Origin: UBA7803 sp049454295
Lineage (GTDB): Bacteria; Pseudomonadota; Gammaproteobacteria; Pseudomonadales; Azotimanducaceae
DNA length: 36,640 bases
Assembly: GCA_049454295.1 (NCBI GenBank)
Contig: JBMTYG010000016.1
Location: 1 to 36,640 of the forward strand
Direction: 5' to 3'
The notes below the pieces were generated by a model that was given only the letters and a program-made list of their open reading frames with translations, did not search any database and was not told the origin of the DNA. Positions 8,986 through 16,562 of the stretch are shown piece by piece (positions within the stretch are counted from its first letter, which is position 1; each line of letters starts with the position of its first letter). The position numbers and the translations under genes are program-made.

Positions 8986-10233
8986 ATGGATTTCAGCGAT
9001 ACCCGAGAAGAAGCCGCGTTCCGCGCCGAAGCGCGCAGCTGGATCGAGGCAAACGCGCCCAAGCACCTGAAGCCGTATCTCGAAGCGAGCGGCTTTGGCA
9101 ATACCAATACCGGTCCGCACAACACGCTGGCGGAAGCGAAGGCGTGGCAGGCGAAGAAAGCCGCCGCGGGCTGGGCGTGCCTGCAGTGGCCGAAGGCCTA
9201 TGGCGGACGCGGTGCCACGCCGATCCAGAGCGTCATCTGGTCTCAGGAAGAAGGCATTTACAGCAAGCTGTCCGGCGCGTTCATCATCGGGCAGGGCATG
9301 TGCGCGCCGACGCTGATGGGCTTTGCGTCGGAAGAGCACAAGACCAGCTACATCCCGAAGATTGCCAGCGGTGAGCAGGTCTGGTGCCAGCTCTTCTCCG
9401 AACCGCACGGCGGCTCGGACCTCGCCGGGCTCCGCACCCGTGCCGAACGTGATGGCGACGACTGGATCATCAACGGGCAGAAGATCTGGACCTCCGGCGC
9501 GCAGCACAGCGACTACGGCATCCTGATCACGCGCACTGACCCGACGGTGGCCAAGCACAAGGGTCTGACCATGTTCTTCCTGTCGATGAAGTCGCCGGGC
9601 GTGGACATTCGGCCGATCAAGCAGGCGAATGGTCAGAGCGAGTTCAACGAGGTCTATTTCGATAACGTCCGCATTCCCGACAGCCAGCGCCTCGGCGCGG
9701 TGGGTGACGGCTGGCGCGTGTCGCTCACGACCCTCATGAACGAGCGCATGGCGATCGGTGGCAGCATCGCAACGGGCTTCCCGGAGCTGATGGAACTGGT
9801 TGAGGATCTGCCGCTCGATGACGCGCTGGCGGTGGATAACGCGGCGGTGCGGACGAAGCTCGCCGACTGGTACGTGAAGGCGGCGGGTCTGCGCAACACG
9901 TCCTCCCGTCTGCTGACCTCGCTGTCCAAGGGCGAAACCCCGGGGCCGGAAGCCTCCATCGGCAAGCTGGTGGCAGGCAACATGATGCAGGACATCGCGA
10001 AGTTCGCGATCGACCTGCAGGGTCTGGGCGGAGCGCTAACCGATCCGGCGGTCGCCGAAGGTGCGGCGCGCTTTCAGGCCATGCTGCTGCGCTCGCCGGC
10101 GGTGCGCATCGAGGGCGGCACCGACCAGATTCTGCGCAACATCATCGCAGAGCGCGTGCTCGGATTGCCGGAAGACATGCGCGCCGACAAGGGGATTCCG
10201 TTCAACGAGATTCCCACGGGCTCTGCCCGCTAG
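8986..10233 (+). CDS. Acyl-CoA dehydrogenase with canonical catalytic region
   Basis: The ATG at 8986 sits eight bases after GAGGAG. The longer upstream reading frame runs inside the previous gene and is rejected. The 415-residue product carries MDFSDTREEAAFRAEARSW, WPKAYGGRG, the FAD/substrate segment FSEPHGGSDLAGLRTRAERDGDDW, NGQKIWTSGAQ, a LMNERMAIGGS segment, and near the end RIEGGTDQILRNIIAERVLGLP. The last holds the EGGTDQ catalytic/FAD motif of short- and medium-chain ACADs. It introduces a 2,3-trans double bond into an acyl-CoA and passes electrons to ETF. It follows the first ACAD by 11 bases and probably forms a complex with it. Its stop codon shares CTAG with the stop of the convergent desaturase gene. 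Confidence 0.92.
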   Translation: MDFSDTREEAAFRAEARSWIEANAPKHLKPYLEASGFGNTNTGPHNTLAEAKAWQAKKAAAGWACLQWPKAYGGRGATPIQSVIWSQEEGIYSKLSGAFIIGQGMCAPTLMGFASEEHKTSYIPKIASGEQVWCQLFSEPHGGSDLAGLRTRAERDGDDWIINGQKIWTSGAQHSDYGILITRTDPTVAKHKGLTMFFLSMKSPGVDIRPIKQANGQSEFNEVYFDNVRIPDSQRLGAVGDGWRVSLTTLMNERMAIGGSIATGFPELMELVEDLPLDDALAVDNAAVRTKLADWYVKAAGLRNTSSRLLTSLSKGETPGPEASIGKLVAGNMMQDIAKFAIDLQGLGGALTDPAVAEGAARFQAMLLRSPAVRIEGGTDQILRNIIAERVLGLPEDMRADKGIPFNEIPTGSAR

Positions 10234-11156
10234 GCGGCAGCTTCCGTCTGACCGGCGGGCGCCTCTGACCCGCCGGTCTCTTTCCAGCGTGCCTTGATGG
10301 CCGCGGTGGTGTCGCCACCGCCGTCGGGGCGCCAGCCGGGCGGACCGAACAGGTAGCCGCACAGATCGCGCGGGCCGCGCACCCGCACAAGGTCGCGCGC
10401 GATGGCCACCCATTCGTGCACCGCGACCCGCAGCGGATTGAAGGTGCCCAGATTCTTCACGATGCCGTAGCGGCAGGGATCCGAAGCGGTTTCCGGCACG
10501 AACGTACCGAACCATCGGTCCCAGACAATGAACACACCGGCGTAGTTGGCATCCAGGTAACGGGGATTGGTGGCGTGATGCACCCGGTGGTGCGAGGGCG
10601 TGTTCATGACGAGTTCGAACCAGCGCGGCAGTCGGTCCACCGCTTCCGTGTGAATCCAGAATTGATAAACGAGATTCAGCCCGCTGACGAAGACGACCAC
10701 CTCCCACGGAAAGCCGATGAGCAGCAGCGGCCAGCGGAAGATAAAGCTCGCCGAGAAAAACCCGGTCCAGGTCTGGCGTAGCGCCGTGGTGAGGTTGTAG
10801 TGCCGCGACGAGTGGTGCACCACATGGCTCGCCCAGAACCAGCGCACACGGTGCGCGCTGCGGTGGAACAGGTAGTACGCGAGATCGTCCAGGATGAAAG
10901 CGGCGATGAACACGGGGACGCTGTAGCCCAGATCAAACAGGCGGTACTGGTAGACGACCGCGCCGAGCGCGACCACCACACTGCCAGTGAGCGCCCCGGG
11001 GACGCCGCTCAACAATCCCATGAGCATGCTGGTCAGGGAGTCCCGGGCTTCAAATCGCACTGACCGCGCGCGGCCGGTGCGGGCGGCAATCAGCTCCACC
11101 ACAATCAGGAGGACAAAGACGGGCGTGGCGAGGGCGACCGGATTGGGCAGGGTCAT
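10230..11156 (-). CDS. Sterol desaturase / fatty acid hydroxylase family membrane protein
   Basis: The ATG at 11154-11156 (MTLPNPVALATPVFVLLIVVE) overlaps the stop of the upstream small gene by four bases, so the two are translationally coupled. The 308-residue protein has several membrane segments and the three His clusters of di-iron integral-membrane hydroxylases: HRSAH, HVVHHSSRH and HHRVHHATN. The order and spacing fit the family. Such enzymes hydroxylate or desaturate sterols, fatty acids or carotenoids, or cleave ether lipids. The substrate here is not determined. Its position between ACADs and a P450 suggests isoprenoid or steroid-like lipid oxidation. Its 3' end overlaps the ACAD stop tail to tail. 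Confidence 0.9.
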   Translation of the reverse strand: MTLPNPVALATPVFVLLIVVELIAARTGRARSVRFEARDSLTSMLMGLLSGVPGALTGSVVVALGAVVYQYRLFDLGYSVPVFIAAFILDDLAYYLFHRSAHRVRWFWASHVVHHSSRHYNLTTALRQTWTGFFSASFIFRWPLLLIGFPWEVVVFVSGLNLVYQFWIHTEAVDRLPRWFELVMNTPSHHRVHHATNPRYLDANYAGVFIVWDRWFGTFVPETASDPCRYGIVKNLGTFNPLRVAVHEWVAIARDLVRVRGPRDLCGYLFGPPGWRPDGGGDTTAAIKARWKETGGSEAPAGQTEAAA

Positions 11157-11599
11157 GTCGCGTGCTCCGGGTGTGCCGCATGGCTGCCGGAGGTCGCGCC
11201 GCGGACCGCGGGGGCGGTCAGGCGCTCGCCCCACAGCGCAGCGAGCTCATCGGACGGCAGCGTTAGCCGCATGCGCGGCAGCGTGAAGTCGCCGCTCAGA
11301 ATTTCGAGCGCAGGACCACGCGCGTGCACCGCGGCGGTCGGCAGTGATGAGAACCGACGCGTGACCCAGCTGTCGCCAAAGGCGAGCGCGACGGCCACCT
11401 CGCCTGAGCGGGCGAGCGCCAGGGTATTTCGACCGTCTGCGGTGACCAGCGTGTCGATGAATTCGAGCGCGGGGTAGTCAGTCTTGAGCTGGGTGATGGG
11501 CTCGTTCAGCGGGCGGGTCAGATGATTCTTTCGGTCGACCCAGGCAATCAACCCGGCAACGCCGAGCACCGCGGCGAGAGACAGCAGAAATGCGGTCAT
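11153..11599 (-). CDS. Small single-pass membrane protein coupled to the desaturase
   Basis: The ATG at 11597-11599 (MTAFLLSLAAVLGVAGLIAW) is preceded by GGAGC. The 148-residue product has one N-terminal transmembrane helix (residues 3-20) followed by a basic DRKNH stop-transfer stretch, then a soluble domain with strand-like segments (TLVTADGRNTLALARSGEVAVALAFGDSW). No catalytic motif is evident and I do not recognise the family. The four-base overlap with the sterol desaturase-family gene suggests it may be a partner, stabiliser or electron-path protein for it. The far end extends as a Pro/Ala/His-rich tail. Confidence 0.75.
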   Translation of the reverse strand: MTAFLLSLAAVLGVAGLIAWVDRKNHLTRPLNEPITQLKTDYPALEFIDTLVTADGRNTLALARSGEVAVALAFGDSWVTRRFSSLPTAAVHARGPALEILSGDFTLPRMRLTLPSDELAALWGERLTAPAVRGATSGSHAAHPEHAT

Positions 11600-11695
11600 G
11601 GGTGGAAGCTCCAAGGCGTACGGTCACGTGCGCCGCGGGACATTGACGCGCGTAGCCGGGTCGGTCAGATTCGAGCGGTCATCGGGAGAGTCATC

Positions 11696-12967
11696 ATGTC
11701 AGAGGTCAGCGCGCCCAGTCTATTCGACCCCGCCACGCTCATCGCCCCTTACGCGGCGTACCGCTGGATGCGTGATCACGCGCCGGTGCATTTCGAGCCG
11801 GCCCTGGGGGTGTATGTGGTATCGCGCTACGACCTGGTGCGCGAAGCCATTCGCGATACCCGCACCTTCTCCAGCCGCTTCGACGGCTTTCTCGGCAAGT
11901 CGCAGGAAATCATGTTCAACGCGGCACCGCCGGATGTGCAGCAGACCCTGCGCGGTCTGTTCGCTGAGATGGTGCCGATCCCGCCGACCATGCTCACGCT
12001 TGATGAGCCGGAACACAGCCGCTACCGCTCGCTCGTTAGCGCCCTGTTCACGGCGGCGCAAATGAAGCGTTCGGAACCCGAGGTGGCGCGCGTCATCGAT
12101 CAAAGCATTGCCGCCTTTGGTAACCGTACCGAACTCGATTTTATGGAAGCGTTCGCCTTTCCGGTGCCGCTCACGATCATTGCCACGCGACTCGGCATCC
12201 CCGATGAGGACCGTCCCTTCTTCGATGACGCGGCGACGGCCGCGGCCGCGGCGCTGCGCCTGTCACCGGTCACGCCGCCGGAGATGGTGCGGCGCGCTCA
12301 GCTCGCGCTCGATCTGCAGAAGCTCCTCATCCGCCTGATCGAGGCGCGGCGCAGCGAACCGCGTGAAGACATGATCTCGATCCTGGCGAACAGTCGGCTC
12401 GAGGGGGAAGGCCGTCACCTCACCCACGGCGAATGTTTGAGCATCCTGAACCAGTTCCTCGTCGCGGGACACGAAACCACCACCAGCACGTTTGGCTGGG
12501 GCATGCTTGCGCTCTGCAACGAGCCCGGGCTGCAGACGCGGCTGCGCGCTGAGCCCTCGCGCACGCGCACCTTCGTTGAGGAGGTGCTGCGCATCGAGTC
12601 GCCGGTGCAGGGGCTGCCCCGTCTTGTCACCTGCGATACGGAGCTCGGCGGCGTTGCGCTGCCGGCGGGCAGCATGATCATGCTGCGCTATGGCGCTGCT
12701 AATCGCGACGAGCGCCAGTTTGCAGAACCCGACCGGGTAGACCTTGATCGCGAGAAGGCGGGTATGCAGCTCGCGTTCGGGTCGGGCGTGCACCATTGCA
12801 TTGGCGCGCCGCTGGCGCGGCAGGAGCTGAACCTGGGTTTCCCGGCGCTGCTCGCGCGCATGAAGAACATCCGTCTGGCGCCTGGGCATGCGGCACCTGA
12901 AGCGGAGCCGAGTTTCATTTTGCGCAATCTGCCCGAGCTCCCTATCGTCTTTGACGCGGTGGGTTGA
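11696..12967 (+). CDS. Cytochrome P450
   Basis: The ATG at 11696 follows CGGGAGAG. The 423-residue soluble P450 has all class landmarks: I-helix oxygen-activation motif AGHETTT, K-helix ExxR as EEVLR, a PERF-region equivalent (FAEPDRVDLDRE), and the heme loop FGSGVHHCIGAPLAR with axial Cys at about residue 368. The absence of a membrane anchor is typical of bacterial P450s served by ferredoxin. No ferredoxin or reductase gene is adjacent. It is divergent from the desaturase pair and precedes an ACAD and a PhyH-family oxygenase. A sterol, terpenoid or fatty-acid hydroxylation role is plausible but the family number cannot be given. Confidence 0.95.
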   Translation: MSEVSAPSLFDPATLIAPYAAYRWMRDHAPVHFEPALGVYVVSRYDLVREAIRDTRTFSSRFDGFLGKSQEIMFNAAPPDVQQTLRGLFAEMVPIPPTMLTLDEPEHSRYRSLVSALFTAAQMKRSEPEVARVIDQSIAAFGNRTELDFMEAFAFPVPLTIIATRLGIPDEDRPFFDDAATAAAAALRLSPVTPPEMVRRAQLALDLQKLLIRLIEARRSEPREDMISILANSRLEGEGRHLTHGECLSILNQFLVAGHETTTSTFGWGMLALCNEPGLQTRLRAEPSRTRTFVEEVLRIESPVQGLPRLVTCDTELGGVALPAGSMIMLRYGAANRDERQFAEPDRVDLDREKAGMQLAFGSGVHHCIGAPLARQELNLGFPALLARMKNIRLAPGHAAPEAEPSFILRNLPELPIVFDAVG

Positions 12968-13051
12968 ATGCGTTTGCGAAGTGTCATCGACTACCATCTT
13001 CGGCAGGCTGATGCGTCGGGCGTCGGCAGCCGGTATTGATCGGAGAAGAAC

Positions 13052-14263
13052 GTGCCTCTCAATCTGAATTTCAGTGCGGAAGATGAACGGTTTCGCGACG
13101 AAGTGCGGGCATTTCTGGCCGCAGAACTCGACGCTGATCTGGTAGCCGAGGCGCGTCGCGCCTCCGGCATGTTCGTCAATCGAACCATTGCCGAAACCTG
13201 GCAGCGAAAACTGAATCGGCGCGGCTGGGGCGCCGTGGCGTGGCCGGTAGAGTACGGCGGCACCGGCTGGTCGCCGGCGCAGCTGTTCATCTTCCGTGAG
13301 GAATGCGCCCGCGCAGGCGCGCCCAGCGTGCTGAACCAGGGCGTGAACCTGCTCGCGCCCGCGCTGTTTGCGCATGGCAGCGCCGAGCAGAAAGCGTACT
13401 ACCTGCCGAAGATGCTCTCGGCCGAGCACTACTGGTGCCAGGGTTATTCGGAACCGGGGTCGGGCTCTGACCTTGCCAGTCTCAAGACCCGCGCCGAGCG
13501 CGATGGCGATGAGTACGTGGTCAACGGCACCAAGATCTGGACCACCCACGCGCAGTATGCGGATCACATCTTCTGCCTGGTGCGAACCAGCACCGAGGGT
13601 CGGCCGCAGCAGGGCATTTCCTTCCTGCTCATGGAAATGTCGACACCCGGAATTCGTGTCGAGCCGATCATCACCCTGGCCGGCGACCACGAAGTCAATC
13701 AGGTGTTCTTCGACAACGTGCGTGTGCCGGTTGCCAATCGGGTGGGGGCGGAGAACCAGGGCTGGACGGTGGCCAAACACCTGCTCGAGTACGAGCGCGG
13801 CAGTGGTGGCGTCGCTGCGGGGCTGCGCATTGCGCTGGCCGAGCTGAAGCGCATTGCGAGCAGTGCGCACGACGGCGCAGCGCCGATGGTGGAAGACCCC
13901 GCCTACGCCGCGCGCCTTGCGGAGCTCGAAGTGCGGCACCGCGCGCTTGAGTTCATCGAGCTGTCTACCCTCGCGCGGCTGGTGTCCGGGCAGCACCCGG
14001 GTTCGGGCAATTCCTCGCAGTTCAAGATCGCATCCGTAGATGTGGCACAGACGCTCGAGACGCTGAAGCTCGAAGCCATCGGGCACTATGGGCTGCCGAA
14101 TCACACCGAGATTTCGCTCAACGGCAACTTTGAGCCACGTGTGGGCCCTGCGGAGGCTGAGCTGACCGCCGCTGATTATCTGAGTGGTCGTGCAGCCTCA
14201 ATCTACGGCGGGTCGCATCAGGTGCAGCGCAACATCATTGCAAAGGCGGTGCTGGGGCTATGA
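13052..14263 (+). CDS. Acyl-CoA dehydrogenase with YGGS in place of the C-terminal EG motif
   Basis: The GTG start at 13052 lies seven bases after CGGAGAA. The 403-residue product shows PLNLNFSAEDERFRDEVRAFL, WPVEYGGTGWS, YSEPGSGSDLASLKTRAERDGDE, NGTKIWTTHAQYADH, a LLEYERGSGG segment and a C-terminal IYGGSHQVQRNIIAKAVLGL. The C-terminal motif that usually carries catalytic Glu reads YGGS, so the base could instead be the Glu in LEYERG, as in isovaleryl- and long-chain-type ACADs. Substrate is unknown. It overlaps the next gene by four bases (ATGA), so the ACAD and the dioxygenase-like protein are made together. Confidence 0.92.
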   Translation: MPLNLNFSAEDERFRDEVRAFLAAELDADLVAEARRASGMFVNRTIAETWQRKLNRRGWGAVAWPVEYGGTGWSPAQLFIFREECARAGAPSVLNQGVNLLAPALFAHGSAEQKAYYLPKMLSAEHYWCQGYSEPGSGSDLASLKTRAERDGDEYVVNGTKIWTTHAQYADHIFCLVRTSTEGRPQQGISFLLMEMSTPGIRVEPIITLAGDHEVNQVFFDNVRVPVANRVGAENQGWTVAKHLLEYERGSGGVAAGLRIALAELKRIASSAHDGAAPMVEDPAYAARLAELEVRHRALEFIELSTLARLVSGQHPGSGNSSQFKIASVDVAQTLETLKLEAIGHYGLPNHTEISLNGNFEPRVGPAEAELTAADYLSGRAASIYGGSHQVQRNIIAKAVLGL

Positions 14264-15180
14264 GCGCTGCGCCGGCGGTAGTCACGCTGCCTGGGAACGC
14301 GTCGGAGGAAGAAATCCTTGAGATCATTGCGCGTGATGGCGCGCTCATCCTCGAGGGCGTGTTAGCGGCTCCTGAGGTCGACGCTCTCCATGCCGAGCTT
14401 GCGCCTTATATCGCAGCCACGCGTCTTGGTCGTGACAGCTTCACCGGGTTTGGCACCACGCGAACGGGCGCTCTGGTGGCGCGTTCTCCGGCGGCGCGGG
14501 AACTGGTCGCGCATGCGAAAGTGGTCGAGGTGGCGAATCGGTTTCTCGCGCCCTACTGCAACCGCATTCAATTGCACCTTACACAGGTGATCAGGCTCAC
14601 GCCTGGTCAACCCGCGCAGGCCATCCATCGTGACCGCTGGGCGTGGGGAACCTGGCTTAAAGGCGTAGAACCGCAGTTCAACACGATCTGGGCGCTCACG
14701 GATTTCACAGGGGAGAATGGCGCGACCCAGGTGGTGCCGGGCAGCACCCAATGGCCTGACGACCGTCAGCCTGAGCCGCAAGAAATCACGCAGGCGGTCA
14801 TGCGGCGTGGATCAGTGCTGCTCTACACGGGGTCGATCTTTCATGGCGGTGGTGCCAACCGCTCAAGTGCGGACCGTATTGGCATTAACATCACGTACGC
14901 GCTTGGCTGGCTGCGGCAGGAAGAAAACCAATATCTCGCGTGTCCGCCCGAGATTGCCCGTACCCTACCCCCCGCGCTTGCGGATCTGATTGGGTACACG
15001 GTCGGCAGCTATGCGCTCGGCTACTACACCCCGCCGCTGCCGCCCGGCCAAGGGCCGGAGGTGGTAGGGCCTGAGTATGCGCTCGGGCGGGAAAAGCCGG
15101 GGGAGGGCATCGGCTCCGTCGACTTGCTCGCGGCGACGTCGAACAGCCTTGCTTCGTCTGACCCGGCAGTCGTCCCCTGA
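14260..15180 (+). CDS. Phytanoyl-CoA dioxygenase (PhyH) family protein
   Basis: The ATG at 14260 overlaps the ACAD stop. The 306-residue protein has the PhyH double-stranded beta-helix with candidate Fe(II) ligands His123 and Asp125 (AIHRDRWAW) and His195 (FHGGGANRS). A following Arg206 is a candidate to bind 2-oxoglutarate. The segment NTIWALTDFTGENGATQVVPGS is highly typical of the family. These enzymes hydroxylate acyl-CoAs or small molecules using O2 and 2-oxoglutarate. Coupling to an ACAD suggests activity on a CoA ester or a branched-chain lipid, which is inference. The C-terminal 30 residues are low in structure and variable. Confidence 0.9.
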   Translation: MSAAPAVVTLPGNASEEEILEIIARDGALILEGVLAAPEVDALHAELAPYIAATRLGRDSFTGFGTTRTGALVARSPAARELVAHAKVVEVANRFLAPYCNRIQLHLTQVIRLTPGQPAQAIHRDRWAWGTWLKGVEPQFNTIWALTDFTGENGATQVVPGSTQWPDDRQPEPQEITQAVMRRGSVLLYTGSIFHGGGANRSSADRIGINITYALGWLRQEENQYLACPPEIARTLPPALADLIGYTVGSYALGYYTPPLPPGQGPEVVGPEYALGREKPGEGIGSVDLLAATSNSLASSDPAVVP

Positions 15181-15202
15181 TTTGTACGCCGCTACCGAGC
15201 GG

Positions 15203-15520
15203 TCAGCTGACCGCGGCAGCCGCCTCTTCTCGCGTATAGAAGCGGCCGTCGCGCACGAATCCAGCAACAATCGAAGGTTTCAGGAGCGTTATCTCGCCCA
15301 CCGCGTTCCGCTCTGCCGCCCATTCATCGGGCAGGCAGCTGAGAACGTGCATGGGCGCTGGATTCCCGGGGGTGAAGCAGGCGATTTCCACACGTCCCGT
15401 GAGCGTGTCCTGAAAAGCAGGCAGGAAACGCGCCTTGCGCGCGTATTCGCTAACGCCCGCCGTTCCGGCGAATGCCAGATTTTCCGACCGCAGGCGTTTC
15501 TCGTTGATCGAGCGGCTCAT
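15203..15520 (-). CDS. Hypothetical 105-residue protein
   Basis: The open frame runs from ATG at 15518-15520 (MSRSINEKRLRSENLAFAGTAGVSEYARK) to a TGA near 15203, convergent with the PhyH-family gene. No good ribosome site lies upstream. The sequence is protein-like: a charged N-terminus, a middle with strands (GRVEIACFTPGNPAPMHVLSCLPDEWAAE) and a C-terminus with LLKPSIVAGFVRDGRFYTREEA. There is no signal peptide or membrane segment and I do not recognise the family. The 277 bases beyond it, up to the SDR gene, hold no convincing gene and presumably the promoter of the SDR operon. Confidence 0.55.
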   Translation of the reverse strand: MSRSINEKRLRSENLAFAGTAGVSEYARKARFLPAFQDTLTGRVEIACFTPGNPAPMHVLSCLPDEWAAERNAVGEITLLKPSIVAGFVRDGRFYTREEAAAAVS

Positions 15521-15797
15521 GATCGAGGGGTGCGTAGCCGGGCTCCGGCTGTGGCGTTGCTGCTGATGCGGCTTTCGTTGGGGGCGCTTTCTACGCCGGT
15601 CACTCCGAGATTACAAGCAGCTTAGAGCAGAGCATTAGGCAGGACCGTTCGTTGCTGCCATTCAGCCTGCTTCCACCGCGTGTGGCGCGCTACCCGCTGT
15701 TCGGGAAGCTCGCGCTTCCGCGCGGTAGCGATCTATCATCTCGGTTCGAGCGCCGCGGACGGCACTATCTCAATCAGCAGGACGAGGGGAGACGGTC

Positions 15798-16562
15798 ATG
15801 CAGATACAGGGCAGCAACGCGATCATGGTGGGCGGAGCATCGGGCATGTGCCTCGCCACAGCAGAACGTTTCGTCGAGCGTGGGGGGCGTGTCGCGATTC
15901 TGGATCTCGAGCGGTCCGACGGTGCGAACGTAGCGAAGCGACTGGGGGGCACTTTTCACCCTTGCAACGTGATGGACTTTGCTGGCATCGAGGGAGTGAT
16001 TGCCGAAGCGGTCTCTGCCCTGGGCAGCGTGCAGTTCATGGTCAACACGGCGGGAGGCGGCGTCGCCAAGCGCACGCTCAGTAAAGAAGGCGAAATGCAT
16101 CCGCTGGATGATTTTCGTCGCATCATTGATCTGAACCTCATAGCGTCGTTCAACATCAACCGCATCGTGGCCAGCCATATGAGTCGTAACGAACCGAACG
16201 CTGATGGCGAACGGGGTGTGATGATCAACACGGCATCCATCGCGGCGTTCGAGGGCCAGATCGGGCAGGTCGCCTATACAGCCGCAAAAGCAGGGATTGC
16301 GGGTATGACGTTGACCATGGCCCGGGATCTTGGGGGTGTGGGCATCCGGGTTATGACCATTGCACCTAGCCTGTTCGATACGGGTCTTACCCGGGGTATT
16401 CCGGAGGCGGGCGCCATGCAGCTCACCAAAGACGCGGCGTTTCCGCGGCGCATGGGCCGTCCACATGAATACGCGGTGATGGCAATCGCTATTTTCGAAA
16501 GCGCGATGATGAATGGGTCCGTTATCCGGGTGGATGGTGGTCAACGGTTCGCCCCGCGATGA
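15798..16562 (+). CDS. Short-chain dehydrogenase, 3-hydroxyacyl-CoA dehydrogenase type II-like
   Basis: The ATG at 15798 follows GAGGGGAGACGG. The 254-residue classical SDR has a nucleotide-binding GGASGM motif (residues 12-17; the first Gly of the usual TGxxxGxG is shifted), an acidic residue after strand 2 (DLERSDG) for NAD preference, and NTAGGG in place of NNAG. The catalytic residues are Ser147, Tyr160 and Lys164 (NTASIAAFEGQIGQVAYTAAK). FEGQIGQVAY is a strong marker of the HSD17B10/type II 3-hydroxyacyl-CoA dehydrogenase group. It oxidises a secondary alcohol, possibly a hydroxyacyl-CoA or steroid. It is the first gene of the six-gene coupled operon and overlaps the amidase by four bases. 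Confidence 0.9.
   Translation: MQIQGSNAIMVGGASGMCLATAERFVERGGRVAILDLERSDGANVAKRLGGTFHPCNVMDFAGIEGVIAEAVSALGSVQFMVNTAGGGVAKRTLSKEGEMHPLDDFRRIIDLNLIASFNINRIVASHMSRNEPNADGERGVMINTASIAAFEGQIGQVAYTAAKAGIAGMTLTMARDLGGVGIRVMTIAPSLFDTGLTRGIPEAGAMQLTKDAAFPRRMGRPHEYAVMAIAIFESAMMNGSVIRVDGGQRFAPR

Noticed and set aside
12263..14104. Minus-strand open frame of 613 codons opposite the P450 and ACAD
   Set aside because: It spans two well-supported plus-strand genes plus their intergenic region and shows no family motifs.
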